A stretch of DNA of 64,000 nucleotides from Trichaptum fuscoviolaceum (Eukaryota; Basidiomycota; Agaricomycetes; Hymenochaetales; Trichaptaceae): positions 3,766,941 to 3,830,940 of the forward strand of contig CAJSYZ010000011.1 in NCBI GenBank assembly GCA_910574455.1. The letters are read 5' to 3'. A model generated the notes under the pieces. It ran no database searches. It worked only from the letters and a program-made list of their open reading frames with translations, and was not told the DNA's origin. Positions 1-10,562 of this stretch are shown here, piece by piece; positions within the stretch are counted from its first letter, which is position 1, and each line of letters starts with the position of its first letter. A program made the position numbers and the translations under genes.

Positions 1-1
1 C

Positions 2-472
2 CGCCTCCTAGCTTACGATGCCAGTACAGATATCGATACGAGAAAGAACACCGAACTTGTTGGATCGGGTATCACTGGCAGGGACTTCTCCTTGTATTTT
101 GACGTTATAGATGCAGATTCGACCTGCGAAAAAGCGTATGACGAAGACGCTGATAATTGGGAAGACGGAACCGACGGAACCGACAATAAGGGTGAAGAGC
201 GTGAGGTGGCTGAGTATAGAGGCGAGGTGGAAGGTGATGCAGAGGACGAGCATGCTAATGCTGAGGGTGACGACAACCTGAGTGAGAGCGGGGACGAGGG
301 AGTTGACAAGATTGAGTGCAAGGGCGATGATGACGGCGAGGGCGATGACGACGGCGAGGACGACGGCGAGGGCGAGGGCAAGGACAAGGACAAGGATTTA
401 GGTGGAGATGGTGATCATGAGGAGGACGACGCTTCAAAATGGGATTCGGCTACGGACTGCGTAGACTTCTAA
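2..472 (+). CDS. 3' part of an acidic, Asp/Glu/Gly-rich protein (partial)
   Basis: A frame is open from the window edge to a TAA at 470-472. The encoded C-terminal part (about 156 residues) has no recognisable domain. It is dominated by Asp, Glu and Gly, including DDDGEGDDDGEDDGEGEG-type repeats near the end. No ATG begins this frame early in the window, so the start lies upstream or in another exon. Low-complexity acidic tails are common in nuclear and chromatin proteins, but composition alone does not show a function. It could also be a chance frame over a GAC/GAG-rich repeat; the open length and strand bias make real coding somewhat more likely. Confidence 0.4.
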   Translation, partial: RLLAYDASTDIDTRKNTELVGSGITGRDFSLYFDVIDADSTCEKAYDEDADNWEDGTDGTDNKGEEREVAEYRGEVEGDAEDEHANAEGDDNLSESGDEGVDKIECKGDDDGEGDDDGEDDGEGEGKDKDKDLGGDGDHEEDDASKWDSATDCVDF

Positions 473-1058
473 GGGCAAATCAATCACTAGTGAGCCTCTT
501 CTTTTCGTTTCTGTCCGTGCGCTCAACATTATATTACCATCGACTCGCAGAGCAGTCTTCAATTCTGCATGTTCTTTGGCGTAGCGGTAGAAACAAAGGC
601 ACGGCAGCGAAATGTGGCCTGCCACTGCCCGTCACGGAAGAGGTTCAGGATAATGTCGTGGCGGATCCCATGATAGCGACTGCTATGCTTAGTCTTGCGT
701 AAATGACTGATGTACTTGAACGCTGAGGCACTGATAGCTACATAATGTTGTCTTATATATTTCTGATGCAATGAAATACTTGGATCGTTCTTATGCACTT
801 AGACTCTTGAGCACTGCAATTTGTCTTACAACACTTGTCTACTGCTGTAATTAAAGGATGATACACTGGAGCACTGGGATGCAGAATGCCTGAAACACTT
901 AGAGCACTGATTCAGCCATCTTTCCTTATTTAAGCCAGCCCGCACTTATTTCAGCCAACTTGTCCTGAATAATGGGAGGACATGCATGAATAAGTAAAGC
1001 TTGCCTTATTTAAGACTTCAGTCTCTCAGGACGTTTAAGTAACACTTAAGTCACTTTC
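473..1058. other. Intergenic stretch, repeat-like near its right end
   Basis: No supportable gene. From about 860 the DNA is AT-rich and built of recurring short words (GAGCACTG, CCTTATTTAAG, TCAGGACG). Similar words recur at 2570-2747, just before the second copy of the 28-bp repeat. This suggests the two flanks of the clf1 fragment are diverged copies of one repeat. Confidence 0.4.
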
Positions 1059-1086
1059 AGCAGAAAGTAGTTTCCCTGATGAACCC
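1059..1086 (+). repeat. 28-bp direct repeat, left copy
   Basis: Bases 1059-1086 (beginning AGCAGAAAGTAG, ending GATGAACCC) are repeated without mismatch at 2748-2775. Recognisable clf1 similarity stops exactly at the right edge of this copy. The repeat therefore marks a junction of the inserted or captured gene fragment. Confidence 0.85.
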
Positions 1087-2300
1087 GGTTTATCGCGCTT
1101 TCAATCTTGTCCTCAGACGCGTCTTCCTCCCGAAGTGACCTCAGTGAGTCTTCTTCCAAGCGAGCATAGTCAAACCATACGTCGTAATTTCGACCGTCGT
1201 GCGCAAGTTCTTCCTCATACTGGCTCCTCCTCTTCCCCAGAACAGTGGTTTCGAGGGTGTTCCGAGTTCCATGCTGCTTTTCAAACTTGGTGTAGGCAGT
1301 ATAGAGGGCCTAGAACTTGGAGCGAGGTAATCCGTCCAGCGCAAACTAGGGGGGTTTAAAACTTAGAAGCACATAAAGCTTGTGGAGTGCGTACCTTGTA
1401 GATTACCCTAGCTCAGTTGTACTCCTTCAATCGTGTTTCCATCCTTCTCGATTTGTTCCGCATCATCACCAAAGAACTCCAGTGCCATCTGGAACACCTC
1501 ACGAGCCTTGGCCTTATTCGCTCCTCCTCAAACTTCGCCCACTTGACCCAGATGCGGGGTCCAGGTCGAACAGCAACCCACCGCTCGTAGATCGCACTCG
1601 CGCGATCAGGTTCTTGATACCGCTCTTCGAGCTTGATGTACGCCTACCATGCCTTGTCCTCTGGCTCCCACTGCACCCATCGCTCAAACACTTGACGCGC
1701 GCCAGCGACGTTTCCGAGCAGTTCCTCCAGATACACGTATTTGTACCAGAGTTGGTCGATGCGCCGCAACAAAGTCACTGCCCGGTCAATCACATTGCGT
1801 GCGTGCTGGATGTTTCGCCCCTTCAGTTCCATCTCCGTGTAGGAGAGCCAGAGTTGGACACTTCGTGGGTCTACATCGAGAGAGCGCTCATATACCGAGC
1901 GCGAACGTTCGTATTCGCCTGGACTCACCTACGTTGAGTTTCAGTCATAACTCCAGTCATTTTGATAGTGTACGTACCTCCCAACTAACGTAGGATTTCC
2001 ATTCTTTCCTGTTTCAAGTCAGCACCTGAAAGATAAACCCAAGCATGAAAACATACAAGTTTCCCCTCGTCCGCCGAATCCTCTCCTCGAACTCCTTACG
2101 CTTCCGGCCTCGGTATTCATAGTGTCCCTCAAAGTCTTCAATGCGTTGTTTTGGCGCGCGAAAAGCTGTTTCCTGGCGCTCTTGTGGTTCCCGAAGCAGT
2201 TGTTCTACTGTAATCTACTTGAGCTTAAGCATCATCCTTGAATAAGAGTGATTGGGTACATACTTGTATCGCCGCGGGTGCACGCGATGTTTTACACCTT
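1087..2300 (-). pseudogene. clf1: 3'-truncated, intron-containing pseudogene of pre-mRNA splicing factor clf1 (Crooked neck / Syf3, HAT repeats)
   Basis: Read on the minus strand, this matches the N-terminal part of Clf1/Syf3, the HAT-repeat scaffold of the NineTeen (Prp19) complex. Recognisable blocks in order are [121 protein letters not shown] and [19 protein letters not shown]. Introns with GT/AG ends remain, for example within 1929-2060 and just left of 1395, so this is a genomic rather than retroposed copy. It is broken by in-frame stops at 1644-1646 (TAG after KAW), 1413-1415 (TGA after KEYN) and 1310-1312 (TAG after RSKF). A deletion removes about ten residues after QIEK. The C-terminal half or more of the usual ~700-residue protein is absent; similarity ends at the 28-bp repeat. 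An intact clf1, which is normally essential, must lie elsewhere. Confidence 0.88.
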
Positions 2301-2916
2301 CCGCCTGCTGAGCTGTGTTGTGAAGGATGCGCCAACCACGAGCTGACCCGCCAAGCGTTGAAGAGAGTGAAGCGTGCCTAACAGTTCCCGAGTTCAGAAC
2401 TGTAAGGAGTGGCATTGGCGGGTGTCGATGGGAGTGTGACGAGTGCGGTAAGTCAGGAATGATGGTGAGGAGGAAAAGGCATGGGCAAGCCCGCAACACT
2501 TGAAGTTCAACATCAATTTCCTGTTTTGGATGCAACAAAATTTTGTTAAAAATTTCCTAAGTCCTATTATGCTTGAGCACTGAAATCCTGACTTGCATTC
2601 TGATGTACTGAGAGACGGCTTGCATCCTGAAACTCTCCTTATTTCAGTGAGTTAAGGCAATCAGTTTATTTTCAGACGAAGTAGCGACCCTTCAGACAGG
2701 TGCCAGCCAAATCAGGACGCGTCAGGACGCGTCAGTGGCCATATGTAAGCAGAAAGTAGTTTCCCTGATGAACCCCCAAATTTTTTTCGTCGTTGAAGCA
2801 GGGGGGGTCAAGGTTTTCGAGAACGGCTGTAACAAACTCGGGGTCCTTCCATATGCACGATAGGAGTAGAATGCCAAGAGCCATAGCATAGTGATTGGCA
2901 AACCTTCTCATCACTT
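2301..2916. other. Gene-free stretch with repeat-like DNA
   Basis: No gene seen. It holds the second copy of the 28-bp repeat and, at 2713-2732, a tandem pair of a 10-bp unit (TCAGGACGCG) that creates two ACGCGT hexamers. The segment 2570-2747 shares short words with 860-1058. Confidence 0.4.
2748..2775 (+). repeat. 28-bp direct repeat, right copy
   Basis: Identical to 1059-1086. The two copies lie 1689 bp apart in the same orientation and bracket the clf1 fragment. Confidence 0.85.
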
Positions 2917-3678
2917 TCACAAGACCGCAAGTCCTCTCAACACCAAACCCCCGACCCACAACCAGGCCGCACACATCTGCAGAGCATTCAATCCCGTGAC
3001 CGCCCTCTTCGCAGCTGATATCGACAACGTCGGGGATGCTGAGCTGCCGCTGCTGCTGCTGCTGCTACCAGACGACTGCGATGCAGCAGTAGGAGATATA
3101 GTCGGGGGCAGAACAGAGATAGTGTTTTGCGATGACGTTTGGACGGCCGCGCTCGACGTATCCGTCACCGGGTTGATGGCAGTGGTGATCGTGCTAACCG
3201 TCCCGCCAATCGTCGCCGTGATCGTCAGTGTGACAGGCGCGGTGGTCTCTCCCGTACCCGCGCTTTGTGTCGATACCAAAGTGGATGATCCGGATTTGAC
3301 TGTCCGGATGAAGGTTTGAGACAGTTCGAAATGAGGAAGAGCAGACGTTCACTCACAGGGAGCACATTGAGTGTCGTAGTTCTGCTGTGCCTGCTGCTGG
3401 ACCGCCGTGGTGCATGATAACAAGATGCAGTCGGTCGCTAGCGTCAGAAACGTCTGCGAGAGGCAAATGCATTCCGCAGAATTCCTGAAAAGAGTGTCCA
3501 GCGCATGTTACAGTGTTGAGATAGGAATGATCACGTACGTTCCAATGCACCCCACGGCCTCTGCTGCAACCTCCGCACAGTTTGTTGCACATTGGATCGA
3601 GTCTGATTGTGCGCGCACAGAAAGCGCTGCCAGAGCCGCCACTCCGAGAAGAGAAAACAAACCACGCCCCCAGGCCAT
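2917..3678 (-). CDS. CFEM-like, GPI-anchored cell-surface protein (copy 1)
   Basis: Three exons (3678-3539, 3484-3357, 3299-2917) give 216 residues. The ATG at 3678 starts an N-terminal signal peptide (MAWGRGLFSLLGVAALAA...VRA). The mature N-terminus carries eight cysteines in CFEM-like order: CATNC, GC, ECIC, DC, SC and QCAP. A long Ser/Thr-rich stalk follows (GGTVSTITTAINP, then a serine run). The protein ends in a hydrophobic tail (AAWLWVGGLVLRGLAVL) typical of a GPI-anchor signal. CFEM proteins are fungal extracellular or wall proteins; some bind heme or act in host or surface interactions, but that role is not proven here. The next gene upstream (4156-4902) has the same strand, exon phases and stalk motif, so the two are tandem duplicates. 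The eight-Cys count is clear; exact CFEM spacing should be checked with a profile. Confidence 0.82.
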
Positions 3679-4155
3679 TTGCAGCCAAAAAAAATCTCGA
3701 GCCGACTAACAAAAGTAAAAGTGACGCGTCTAGGATGAAGAAACACCTGGGCACTCAAAGATTGAGGCGCTCAGATCGTGCGTGATGTGCTGTGTGAGCG
3801 AGCAGCAGCTGGACGCCAACTTAAGCCTGAGGGACTGGCCATGACCATGACAGGGACAGGTACAATATCAGGTTCCGTCAGACTGTTACTATACAAAGTT
3901 CTAATTTTAGCACCTATTTTGTTCTCCGACAAATCCCCGACTCCTTAAAACATATCACCGGAGGTTGTGCAACCACTTCCTACCGCATAAGCGGTAGCAC
4001 CAATGTTTAGATAGGACAGCGGGAATCGCGAAGGGTAATTAGCATACAAATAAGCCTTGATTTCTATAAGTCAAAGCTGCGCGGTGAATGATGTATTCAT
4101 TCGGAATAGGGACCAGAAGGTCGCAAGTCGGATCTTTGCGCAACTCCCACTCCTG
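3679..4155. other. Intergenic region between the two CFEM genes
   Basis: This 477-bp stretch must hold the terminator of CFEM copy 2 and the promoter of copy 1. No further gene or clear repeat is visible. Confidence 0.5.
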
Positions 4156-4902
4156 TCAGAAAGCCGCAAGCCCTCCTACCATCAATCCGCCGAATAGCAC
4201 GCAGATCGAGGCAATTGGTAGACGTTCGAGCGCGATAGGTCTGTCTGCAGCGGATAACGAAGTGAATGGCAAAGCAAGAATGCTGCTCGTAGCAGCGGGC
4301 GTAGCGAATGCCGGTATGCTGGTCACCGTGTTCTGCGATGGGGGCTGCACGGCCACGCTGGAGCTCACTGTCGCCGGGTTTATGGCGGTAGTGATTGTGC
4401 TAACCACCCCGCCAATCGTTGCGGTGAATGTGAGCGTAAGGGATGCAGTGGCCTTGGCTGTCTGCACTGACGACAATGAGGAGGACCCTGCTATAACTGT
4501 TTTGTTGCATTCAAGTTAGTGATATTAATTTAGAGATGACACTATGAAGTTCAGGACTTACATGGACCACATTCACTGTCATAATTCTGCCTCGCTTCTT
4601 CCTGGACAGCTAAACTGCATGACACCCCGACGCACTCGCTTGCAATAGTGAAGAACAAAGGCGAAAGGCACGAGCATTCTACGACATTCCTAAGGAAAGA
4701 ATCAGCATCTCATAACCATATGTTTATAATGCATGTATGTACGGTAAAAGACATACGTTCCAACACATCCCACAGCCACTGCGGCAGCATCAGCGCAGTC
4801 TGTCGCGCATAGGCTCGAGTCCGACTGAGCGCGAACCCAGACCCTTGATAGAGCTGCCACCCCAAGGACAGATAACAGACTTCGCCGCGCTGCGCAAAAC
4901 AT
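4156..4902 (-). CDS. CFEM-like, GPI-anchored cell-surface protein (copy 2)
   Basis: Three exons (4902-4757, 4689-4562, 4496-4156) give 204 residues. The order is a signal peptide (MFCAARRSLLSVLGVAALS...VRA), eight cysteines (CATDC, GC, ECSC, EC, SC, EC), a Ser/Thr-rich stalk with GGVVSTITTAINPAT, and a hydrophobic C-terminus (ICVLFGGLMVGGLAAF) consistent with GPI anchoring. It is a clear paralogue of the neighbouring gene: both introns occupy the same phases, and RAQSDS plus TITTAINP are shared. The stalk of this copy lacks the polyserine run of copy 1. It is probably an extracellular, wall- or membrane-anchored protein. The ligand is unknown. Confidence 0.82.
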
Positions 4903-6151
4903 TATCGATTTACGGAACCACTGGCAGCGCAGTCAGCCTAGGGCCCGCGTTCAGTGACGGTGGTGAGCGTGAAAGCAGGAGTGAGAGGCTACGGTACGCA
5001 AGGTCTTCCAAGGCCTGTCAGGCTAGATAAAAAGGTCGAGGTGATGTCCTGTCAGTAGGCACGCCATGCACTATACAGTTCTATTTTGGCAAGTTGCGTC
5101 TCAGACATGATGTCCACCGTAGCGCCGTTTCTTCAGTGATACTATAAGGTTTCCATATTTGAAGAGAACAATTTAGATCTAAGGAACAATAATATGCTAT
5201 GGTCAATTACCTTGGCTACGTTAGAGGCCTGAGGTGTGAGTTAGGAGGCAAAGGTCACGGTTGAAAGTCGTACAGGCTTTTTTAAGTTCGGTCACTGGCA
5301 GGCACGGACCGCACAGCCACCGCTGATCATCACGTTCAAGAAGTTCTTGAAGTTCGGGAATTTTGAAAGCAGCCTGAGTGCCGTCCAAGTTTGCGCCCAC
5401 GATGCGTTTTCAATGATAAACATCCACACGCATCTCGTTCAAGTTTAATAGCATGGCCCAGCTCGATTCTTCACCTTGTTGCTTGATTCCTAAGCTCACA
5501 AAATCTCTACACAGGCGGAACTACTAGCTAGGCGGGTCAAATTTTCCGCAAGCTTATCGCTATGCTGATGGCAATTATAACTGACCGTTGACATCTTATG
5601 CGATAACTCTCCATTAAACGACTATGAATAGCTTTGGGAGATAGATACAAGTAAGCTGCATCTCACGCAGTCCCAGTGTTGTGCGGAGCTAACGGGCCAT
5701 TTGACATAAAACGCTCCTTGCAATAGATCAGCTGTGTTGCTAGTGACTGCACCATACATCTAGATGATCCAAAGTATCCTTCAGGATAGTATGGTGAGAT
5801 TTTGTGGAATTATACCGAAGTCCGTCCAGGGAGCCACTCTTCCTCTCATCAGACCAATCAGCATACGCGTTAGGCCGGAAATGATAACTAGAAAGAGCTC
5901 GGCGGTGGGGTTTCATCATCTGCATAGTTCCAGCCGAGCTGATGCCTACCGTAGATCAAGATGATTGGTGGGAAAAGATACGTGCCGAATATAATAAATT
6001 AGGTTGCCTTCCCACTTCAAGTTACCCTTCATACTACTAGTTCATACAAACAAAACATCAATTCCGACCATCTCAGGCGCTCTGTGGAGTACGCGTCTGC
6101 GTAGCTGATGCACATATAAGGCTGTAATGGAGGGGCTCAGTTGCTTCAAGC
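4903..6151. other. Intergenic stretch, no gene recognised
   Basis: 1.25 kb without a convincing frame. CACTGGCA octamers occur at 4919 and 5293. A short frame at 5764-5964 has no recognisable product and is not called. The right end is presumably the promoter of the kinase gene. Confidence 0.45.
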
Positions 6152-8188
6152 ATGCCAATAATGAACACTGATGCACATTATGGCAATCTCACCGACAGCG
6201 AATATGCCTCCTTCCGTACGATATGCGAAGGCGAGGCTGACTCAAGATTCTGCACAGTACCGAGTCAACGAACCAGTACCTCTGGAAACAAGTCAGAGCC
6301 GCAGCTCGCATTCTCTCTGGAGGTATTTAGAGGACTCGGACTTATATCCATTTTATGCCTATTTATCTTAGTCGCAGGATATTTACAATGTTCGGGCACT
6401 AGCGAGTGCTCTCTCTGCCGCACCGGAAGACTCCTATGGGCAAAATATCTCACAAACGGTTGCTCAAGACGATGAAGAGGACATACCACTTCTTCCTCTA
6501 CGGATAAATGAGCATTCTCGTCGTTCTGTGAGTAATTATGTTCTCTGCTCCGCGGAAGCCACTGACAATACCTAACAAAAGCCTTGCACACAGTCTTGCA
6601 CAAGCACATGCACTGGCACGCAAGACAACCTTTTCAGACCTATAACATTGAAGGCGCCTACTTCCCGTGTGCGGTCTCCAGTATACATTCCCCGACCCGA
6701 GACGAATCATACTATAGGAGACTGGCTTCCTCATTACACCGACATAGACTCTAATATCGTCCACGAAGAAGAGGTCAACTCCGTTCAAACTGTTTTCCGC
6801 AAGCATCTTCGCTTCGGACGTACGGGCGCTACACATTTTGATCTGAGTGACCGCATATCGGAAAGAAGTCGCGACTATGTAGCTGCTGGTGGATACGGCG
6901 ATATTCATACTGGACTGTTTCAGAACGATGACGGTACGAAGAGCAAGGTCGCGTTGAAGAGACTGAGGTTTAGCGAAGGAGACGATAGACTTATGAAGGC
7001 AAGCAGCGCAGATATTTGAAGCACGTAAATGGACAATAACTCTTCGTTAGCTCCTCATAAACGAGTTGGAAATATGCTTCAAGGTCCGACATGCGCACGT
7101 TCTGAGCTTCTACGGGGTTTATAGAGAGGAAGAGCGGTTCTATTTGGTTTCCCCATTCCAAGAGCAGGGTGATTTGAGGCGCTATCTGAAGGAGAACCCG
7201 GAGGCGAATCGTATACGGCTGGTACGCTCTGGGTAACTCTCCTGGTTTACAATTTGCTAATTTATTCGCTTTATCGTTAGCTAAAAGAGATCGCGCAAGC
7301 GTTGACTTACCTTCATTCTTATGGTATCATCCACGGCGATATAAAGGCGGTTCGGCTGTTGTAATCTCTCAGAATCGGTACATGCTGACCAGTGGAACAC
7401 TGTAGGGAAACGTCCTAGTATCTGAGAAAGGGACCGCCATGCTCTGTGACTTTGGACTCTCCATTGCGTTGAGCAAATGGGAATTCACGACGCCATCAGA
7501 AGCCCACCATTGTGGCACGTCAGTAGATCACTCCATCTTCGGTGATATAACTTTATATCGAGACATCTGACGTGATTTCCCATAAGTCTCCACTATATGG
7601 CACCGGAACTATATTGTGACGATCAAGAGAAGACCAAGCAGAGTGACGTGTTCGCCTTCGCCATGCTCATCATAGAGGTATTTCTCAACTCGATCTCATC
7701 CGTCTCGGGTCATTTGCTGAAGCGGTTCCAGGCTTATACGGGGAGAGAGCCATTTGCAGGACTCCAGCCCTTGGACATCTTGAAAGCCATTTTATCCAAG
7801 CGAAGGCCTAGGTGCCCATTCGATTGCTCCGACAAATCGAATGCGAAGTTATGGAAACTAACGGAGTATTGCTGGGAACAAGATCCGCAAGACAGACCAT
7901 GCATCAGAGACGTCGGTACCGTTTTACACACACTTTTACTTCCGGTACGTGTTTATAAATTTTCAGAAATAGCAGTTAGCTCATGATCACAATCACCGGT
8001 AGTCTTTTAAACGGAATAGGTTGCTAGGAATCTTGACCTACCGTGAAATAGTCCCGTCAGACGAAGATATGGATTGTGAACTGGAGACTGGCGATGCAAA
8101 GGCACTATTTTTATCTCATGGGCTGGATCAGTGTGAGCAAGATGAGAACCTGCACTTAGTTCAAACTTCTTCGTGCTCCAAGTCGTAG
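6152..8188 (+). CDS. Protein kinase, tyrosine-kinase-like (TKL) type
   Basis: Exons by splice signals and phase are 6152-6322, 6378-6527, 6582-6998, 7051-7221, 7281-7349, 7406-7518, 7587-7677, 7732 to about 7948, and a last exon to the TAG at 8188. The N-terminus is a poorly conserved, probably disordered region with an acidic DDEEDIPLL patch. The kinase domain then runs in order: glycine loop (AAGGYGDIHTG), VALKRLRF (catalytic Lys), EICFKVRHAHVLSFYGV, catalytic HGDIKAGNVLV (Asp and Asn present), CDFGLSIAL, GTLHYMAPE, SDVFAFAMLIIE and ...DPQDRPCIRDV. All key catalytic residues are present, so it should be active. The intron at 6999-7050 has a GC donor; using the GT further on would add a stop. 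The acidic C-terminal exon is less certain; without it the protein would stop at 7986. Substrate and pathway are unknown. Confidence 0.85.
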
Positions 8189-8289
8189 TGAGGAGGATAA
8201 CTTCATAAAAATAAACAAATTATCTTGACGAAAGTGAGAGCAAATAATGCACCTTTAATGTGTACATGCAGCGAGAAGAGTATTGAATA

Positions 8290-9552
8290 CTAATGGGCTG
8301 CTTCATATACCCTCACCGCGGCAATATTCCAGTAAGCATCCTGGAAGGCGGTAGGATTCTCGTTGACAAAGTCTGAAGGAGAAGCTTAGACCCGCGGTCA
8401 TCAAATATTGAGTTAAGTAAGGCATGCTTACCGACGCATGTACTAGGACACCCAGAGCTAGCGTAGACATCATCATTGCCAGCCCAATCTCCACCTGATT
8501 GAGAACAATTTAGCGATGACGACAGCCCATGTTAAAAAGAGACATACAAAGAGTCAAGTTAATTATGATGTTGTTAGGTCCGAAGTGGGAGTCAAAGTCG
8601 CATTCAGTGTCGGGAAAGTACGCCTCTGGTGTCCCCTGTATGCCAAAAGTTATGAAGAGATGGGTGGAGTTCGGATACTAGCTGGAAGCTGAGGTACTCA
8701 CCCACTTATCAGGGTTAACACTGAAGCCGCCATACTTGACTTCTGCCGGGACCGAGTGGTCATGACGCGACCAAAAGTAGGAGCGAACATAGCTGCCAGT
8801 ACGCTCAATAACGTACCAGCCTCCACCAGCTGCATTAAATTCCGGTCCATAGTTGTTCGCCTTGGTGTCTGCCACACTGCAGCCCTGATTATAGTTCACG
8901 TTGACATCGCAATCCGTTGAAATTTGAGTTCTATAATTAATTGGTTCATTAGTACAGGTAGACATTTACGCATATCTTGCGAGAACCAGACCCTGTCATC
9001 TTCAAGCCCGTAGGCATGGTGCAGTTTGGACTCGAATGGAGAGTGACATGGTTTGGAGAGACGTCGTTCACGCCTTCAACTATGTCAATTTCTCCTGAAT
9101 CCGGCCAATCAGACTCGAGGGTCTCCCAAGCTGCGGGCCAAGTCGCACAGCCTTGGGGCATGTGACGGATGTCAAAACTAAAGAGGCATAATTTAATTAA
9201 AGACAACGGTGAAGGGTCATCGATGAGTCCACGGAATGACATCTTACACGGCAACGTGGGTGGTGTATGTTTTCTTGCTTCGGATGCGTACACTATTTCT
9301 CCCAGGGCCATCAGGATCCAGAACGGTCTTGTAGTCGGTGCGGATAACAAATGAATCTCCCGATGCGTACGTCAAGTTCTGTTTCAAAGCAGTCGCTTCA
9401 TCGACATAGACTACACGACCATGTGTTGGATCGTCAATTGCTTCGTGCTCGAAGCCGTGGAGGAAGCCTTTGCCTACGAAGTCATCGACAAGTCTGTACT
9501 TGACGGCGAATGCAGAAGAAATTTGCAGCGAGAGAAGAAAAAGTGAAAGCAT
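8290..9552 (-). CDS. Secreted GH16 endo-1,3(4)-beta-glucanase, laminarinase type (gene A)
   Basis: Six exons on the minus strand. The ATG at 9552 opens a signal peptide (MLSLFLLSLQISSAFA). The mature enzyme has YRLVDDFVGKGFLHGFEHEA, RNSVRIRSKKTYTTHVAV, FDIRHMPQGCATWPAAWET, the catalytic motif GEIDIVEGVND (nucleophile and acid/base Glu), CTMP, NNYGPEFNAAGGGWYVIERT, FGPNNIIINLTLC, GGDWAG and the C-terminal DFVNENPTAFQDAYWNIAAVRVYE. This order is that of basidiomycete Lam16A-like GH16 enzymes, which hydrolyse laminarin and lichenan-type glucans for nutrition or wall remodelling. Length (about 320 residues) fits the family. TATAAAAG lies about 80 bp upstream. Two paralogues occur in the window (14498-15756 and 43908-45147). 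All catalytic residues are intact. I chose 9552 because the frame continues upstream only without an ATG. Confidence 0.93.
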
Positions 9553-9631
9553 ACTGTTCCGAACCCACGATAGTGACAAACGGCAGTGTGTACTCGCCTG
9601 AAATGTAGACAGCCAAGAGGACTGAAGACTG

Positions 9632-9639
9632 CTTTTATA
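9632..9639 (-). promoter_or_regulatory. TATA box of GH16 gene A
   Basis: TATAAAAG on the minus strand, 80 bp upstream of the ATG. The two other GH16 genes have TATA boxes at comparable distances (about 105 and 69 bp). Confidence 0.6.
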
Positions 9640-10562
9640 CGAAAGAAGTCAGCACCCGCCTTGATCTCCATGTAACACTACAAGCGCCCGAGAAACGGAC
9701 ATTTTGTAATTTCAAAGAAGAATTGTTCCCGAGAAAAGCGTTCAGATCTCCAGCAGTCCTTCTTGACGCCAATCACGGCGATCCAGCATTCTTGATAAAA
9801 AATCCACCCGCGAACATATGAATTTAAGGTCCCGGTTGACAACAACCTTCCAAACACGTGGTTGGGCTATCCTACAACACTCTATACGTGTCAGTCAAGC
9901 AGAGGATCTAAGAGGACCAGCAGCCTCAGATGATCAGCACCTCATCATGCAATCCGCTCGGAAATACACTTACAGAAACAAAACCTTCAGGCACCAAACT
10001 GACGCCAGCATGGTTTCGGTAACACGAGCAGGAGTCATGAGTTCTTGATGCGATAGGACTCTTACTCTTCAAAAGCCTCGAGATTGTATAAAACAAGGTG
10101 AATACTCGGAGGTAGCTTAATTTGCTAGTCGAGTGGTAGAGTCAGAAGCCTGAATTCAGCGGCTATCATTTTAATTCAGAATCGGAGTCGGAGATTGAAA
10201 AATAAACCAAAATTGTATTTTTCTTCAACTCCGACTCGGAGTCGAGTCGAAGCTACTCAGGCTGGCAATTCAGCTGGCAATTGCCACGCTCCAGCGACTC
10301 CGAGTCGAAACTTCAACCTATCACTAGCATACTCTTCATCCCGCTGTCGGCGACATTAGCATCGCACGTCGATAATGAGACTTTGAATCCTTGATTCATC
10401 CAAAGACCTGATAGTAACGTACATAGTTGAGACTCTCAAGTAAGAAACCGTTTGGTAAGAATAAAGTTGTCCAAACATACTTCAAGTTGACTCCCCGAGT
10501 GACAAGTTACAACTGTCCTCTTATTTAGTTGCAGGTCGTGCGGATTCGAATCTCAAATCCTG
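9640..10562. other. Intergenic region with palindromic GACTC-S-GAGTC motifs
   Basis: No gene. GAGTCGGAG (10185-10193) and CTCCGACTC (10229-10237) form a 9-bp inverted repeat around a 35-bp AT-rich loop. GACTCGGAGTC (10233-10243) and GACTCCGAGTC (10297-10307) are dyad-symmetric. The region lies between the divergent GH16 A and acyl-CoA dehydrogenase promoters. Confidence 0.5.

Noticed and set aside
1380..1937. 185-codon plus-strand frame over the clf1 fragment
   Set aside because: The minus strand shows unmistakable Clf1 blocks; the plus-strand frame is a shadow.
10126..10560. A-box-like (TAGTCGAGTGGTAGAG) and B-box-like (GGATTCGAATC) words suggesting a tRNA or SINE
   Set aside because: They are about 400 bp apart, far beyond tRNA or SINE spacing, and no cloverleaf fits.
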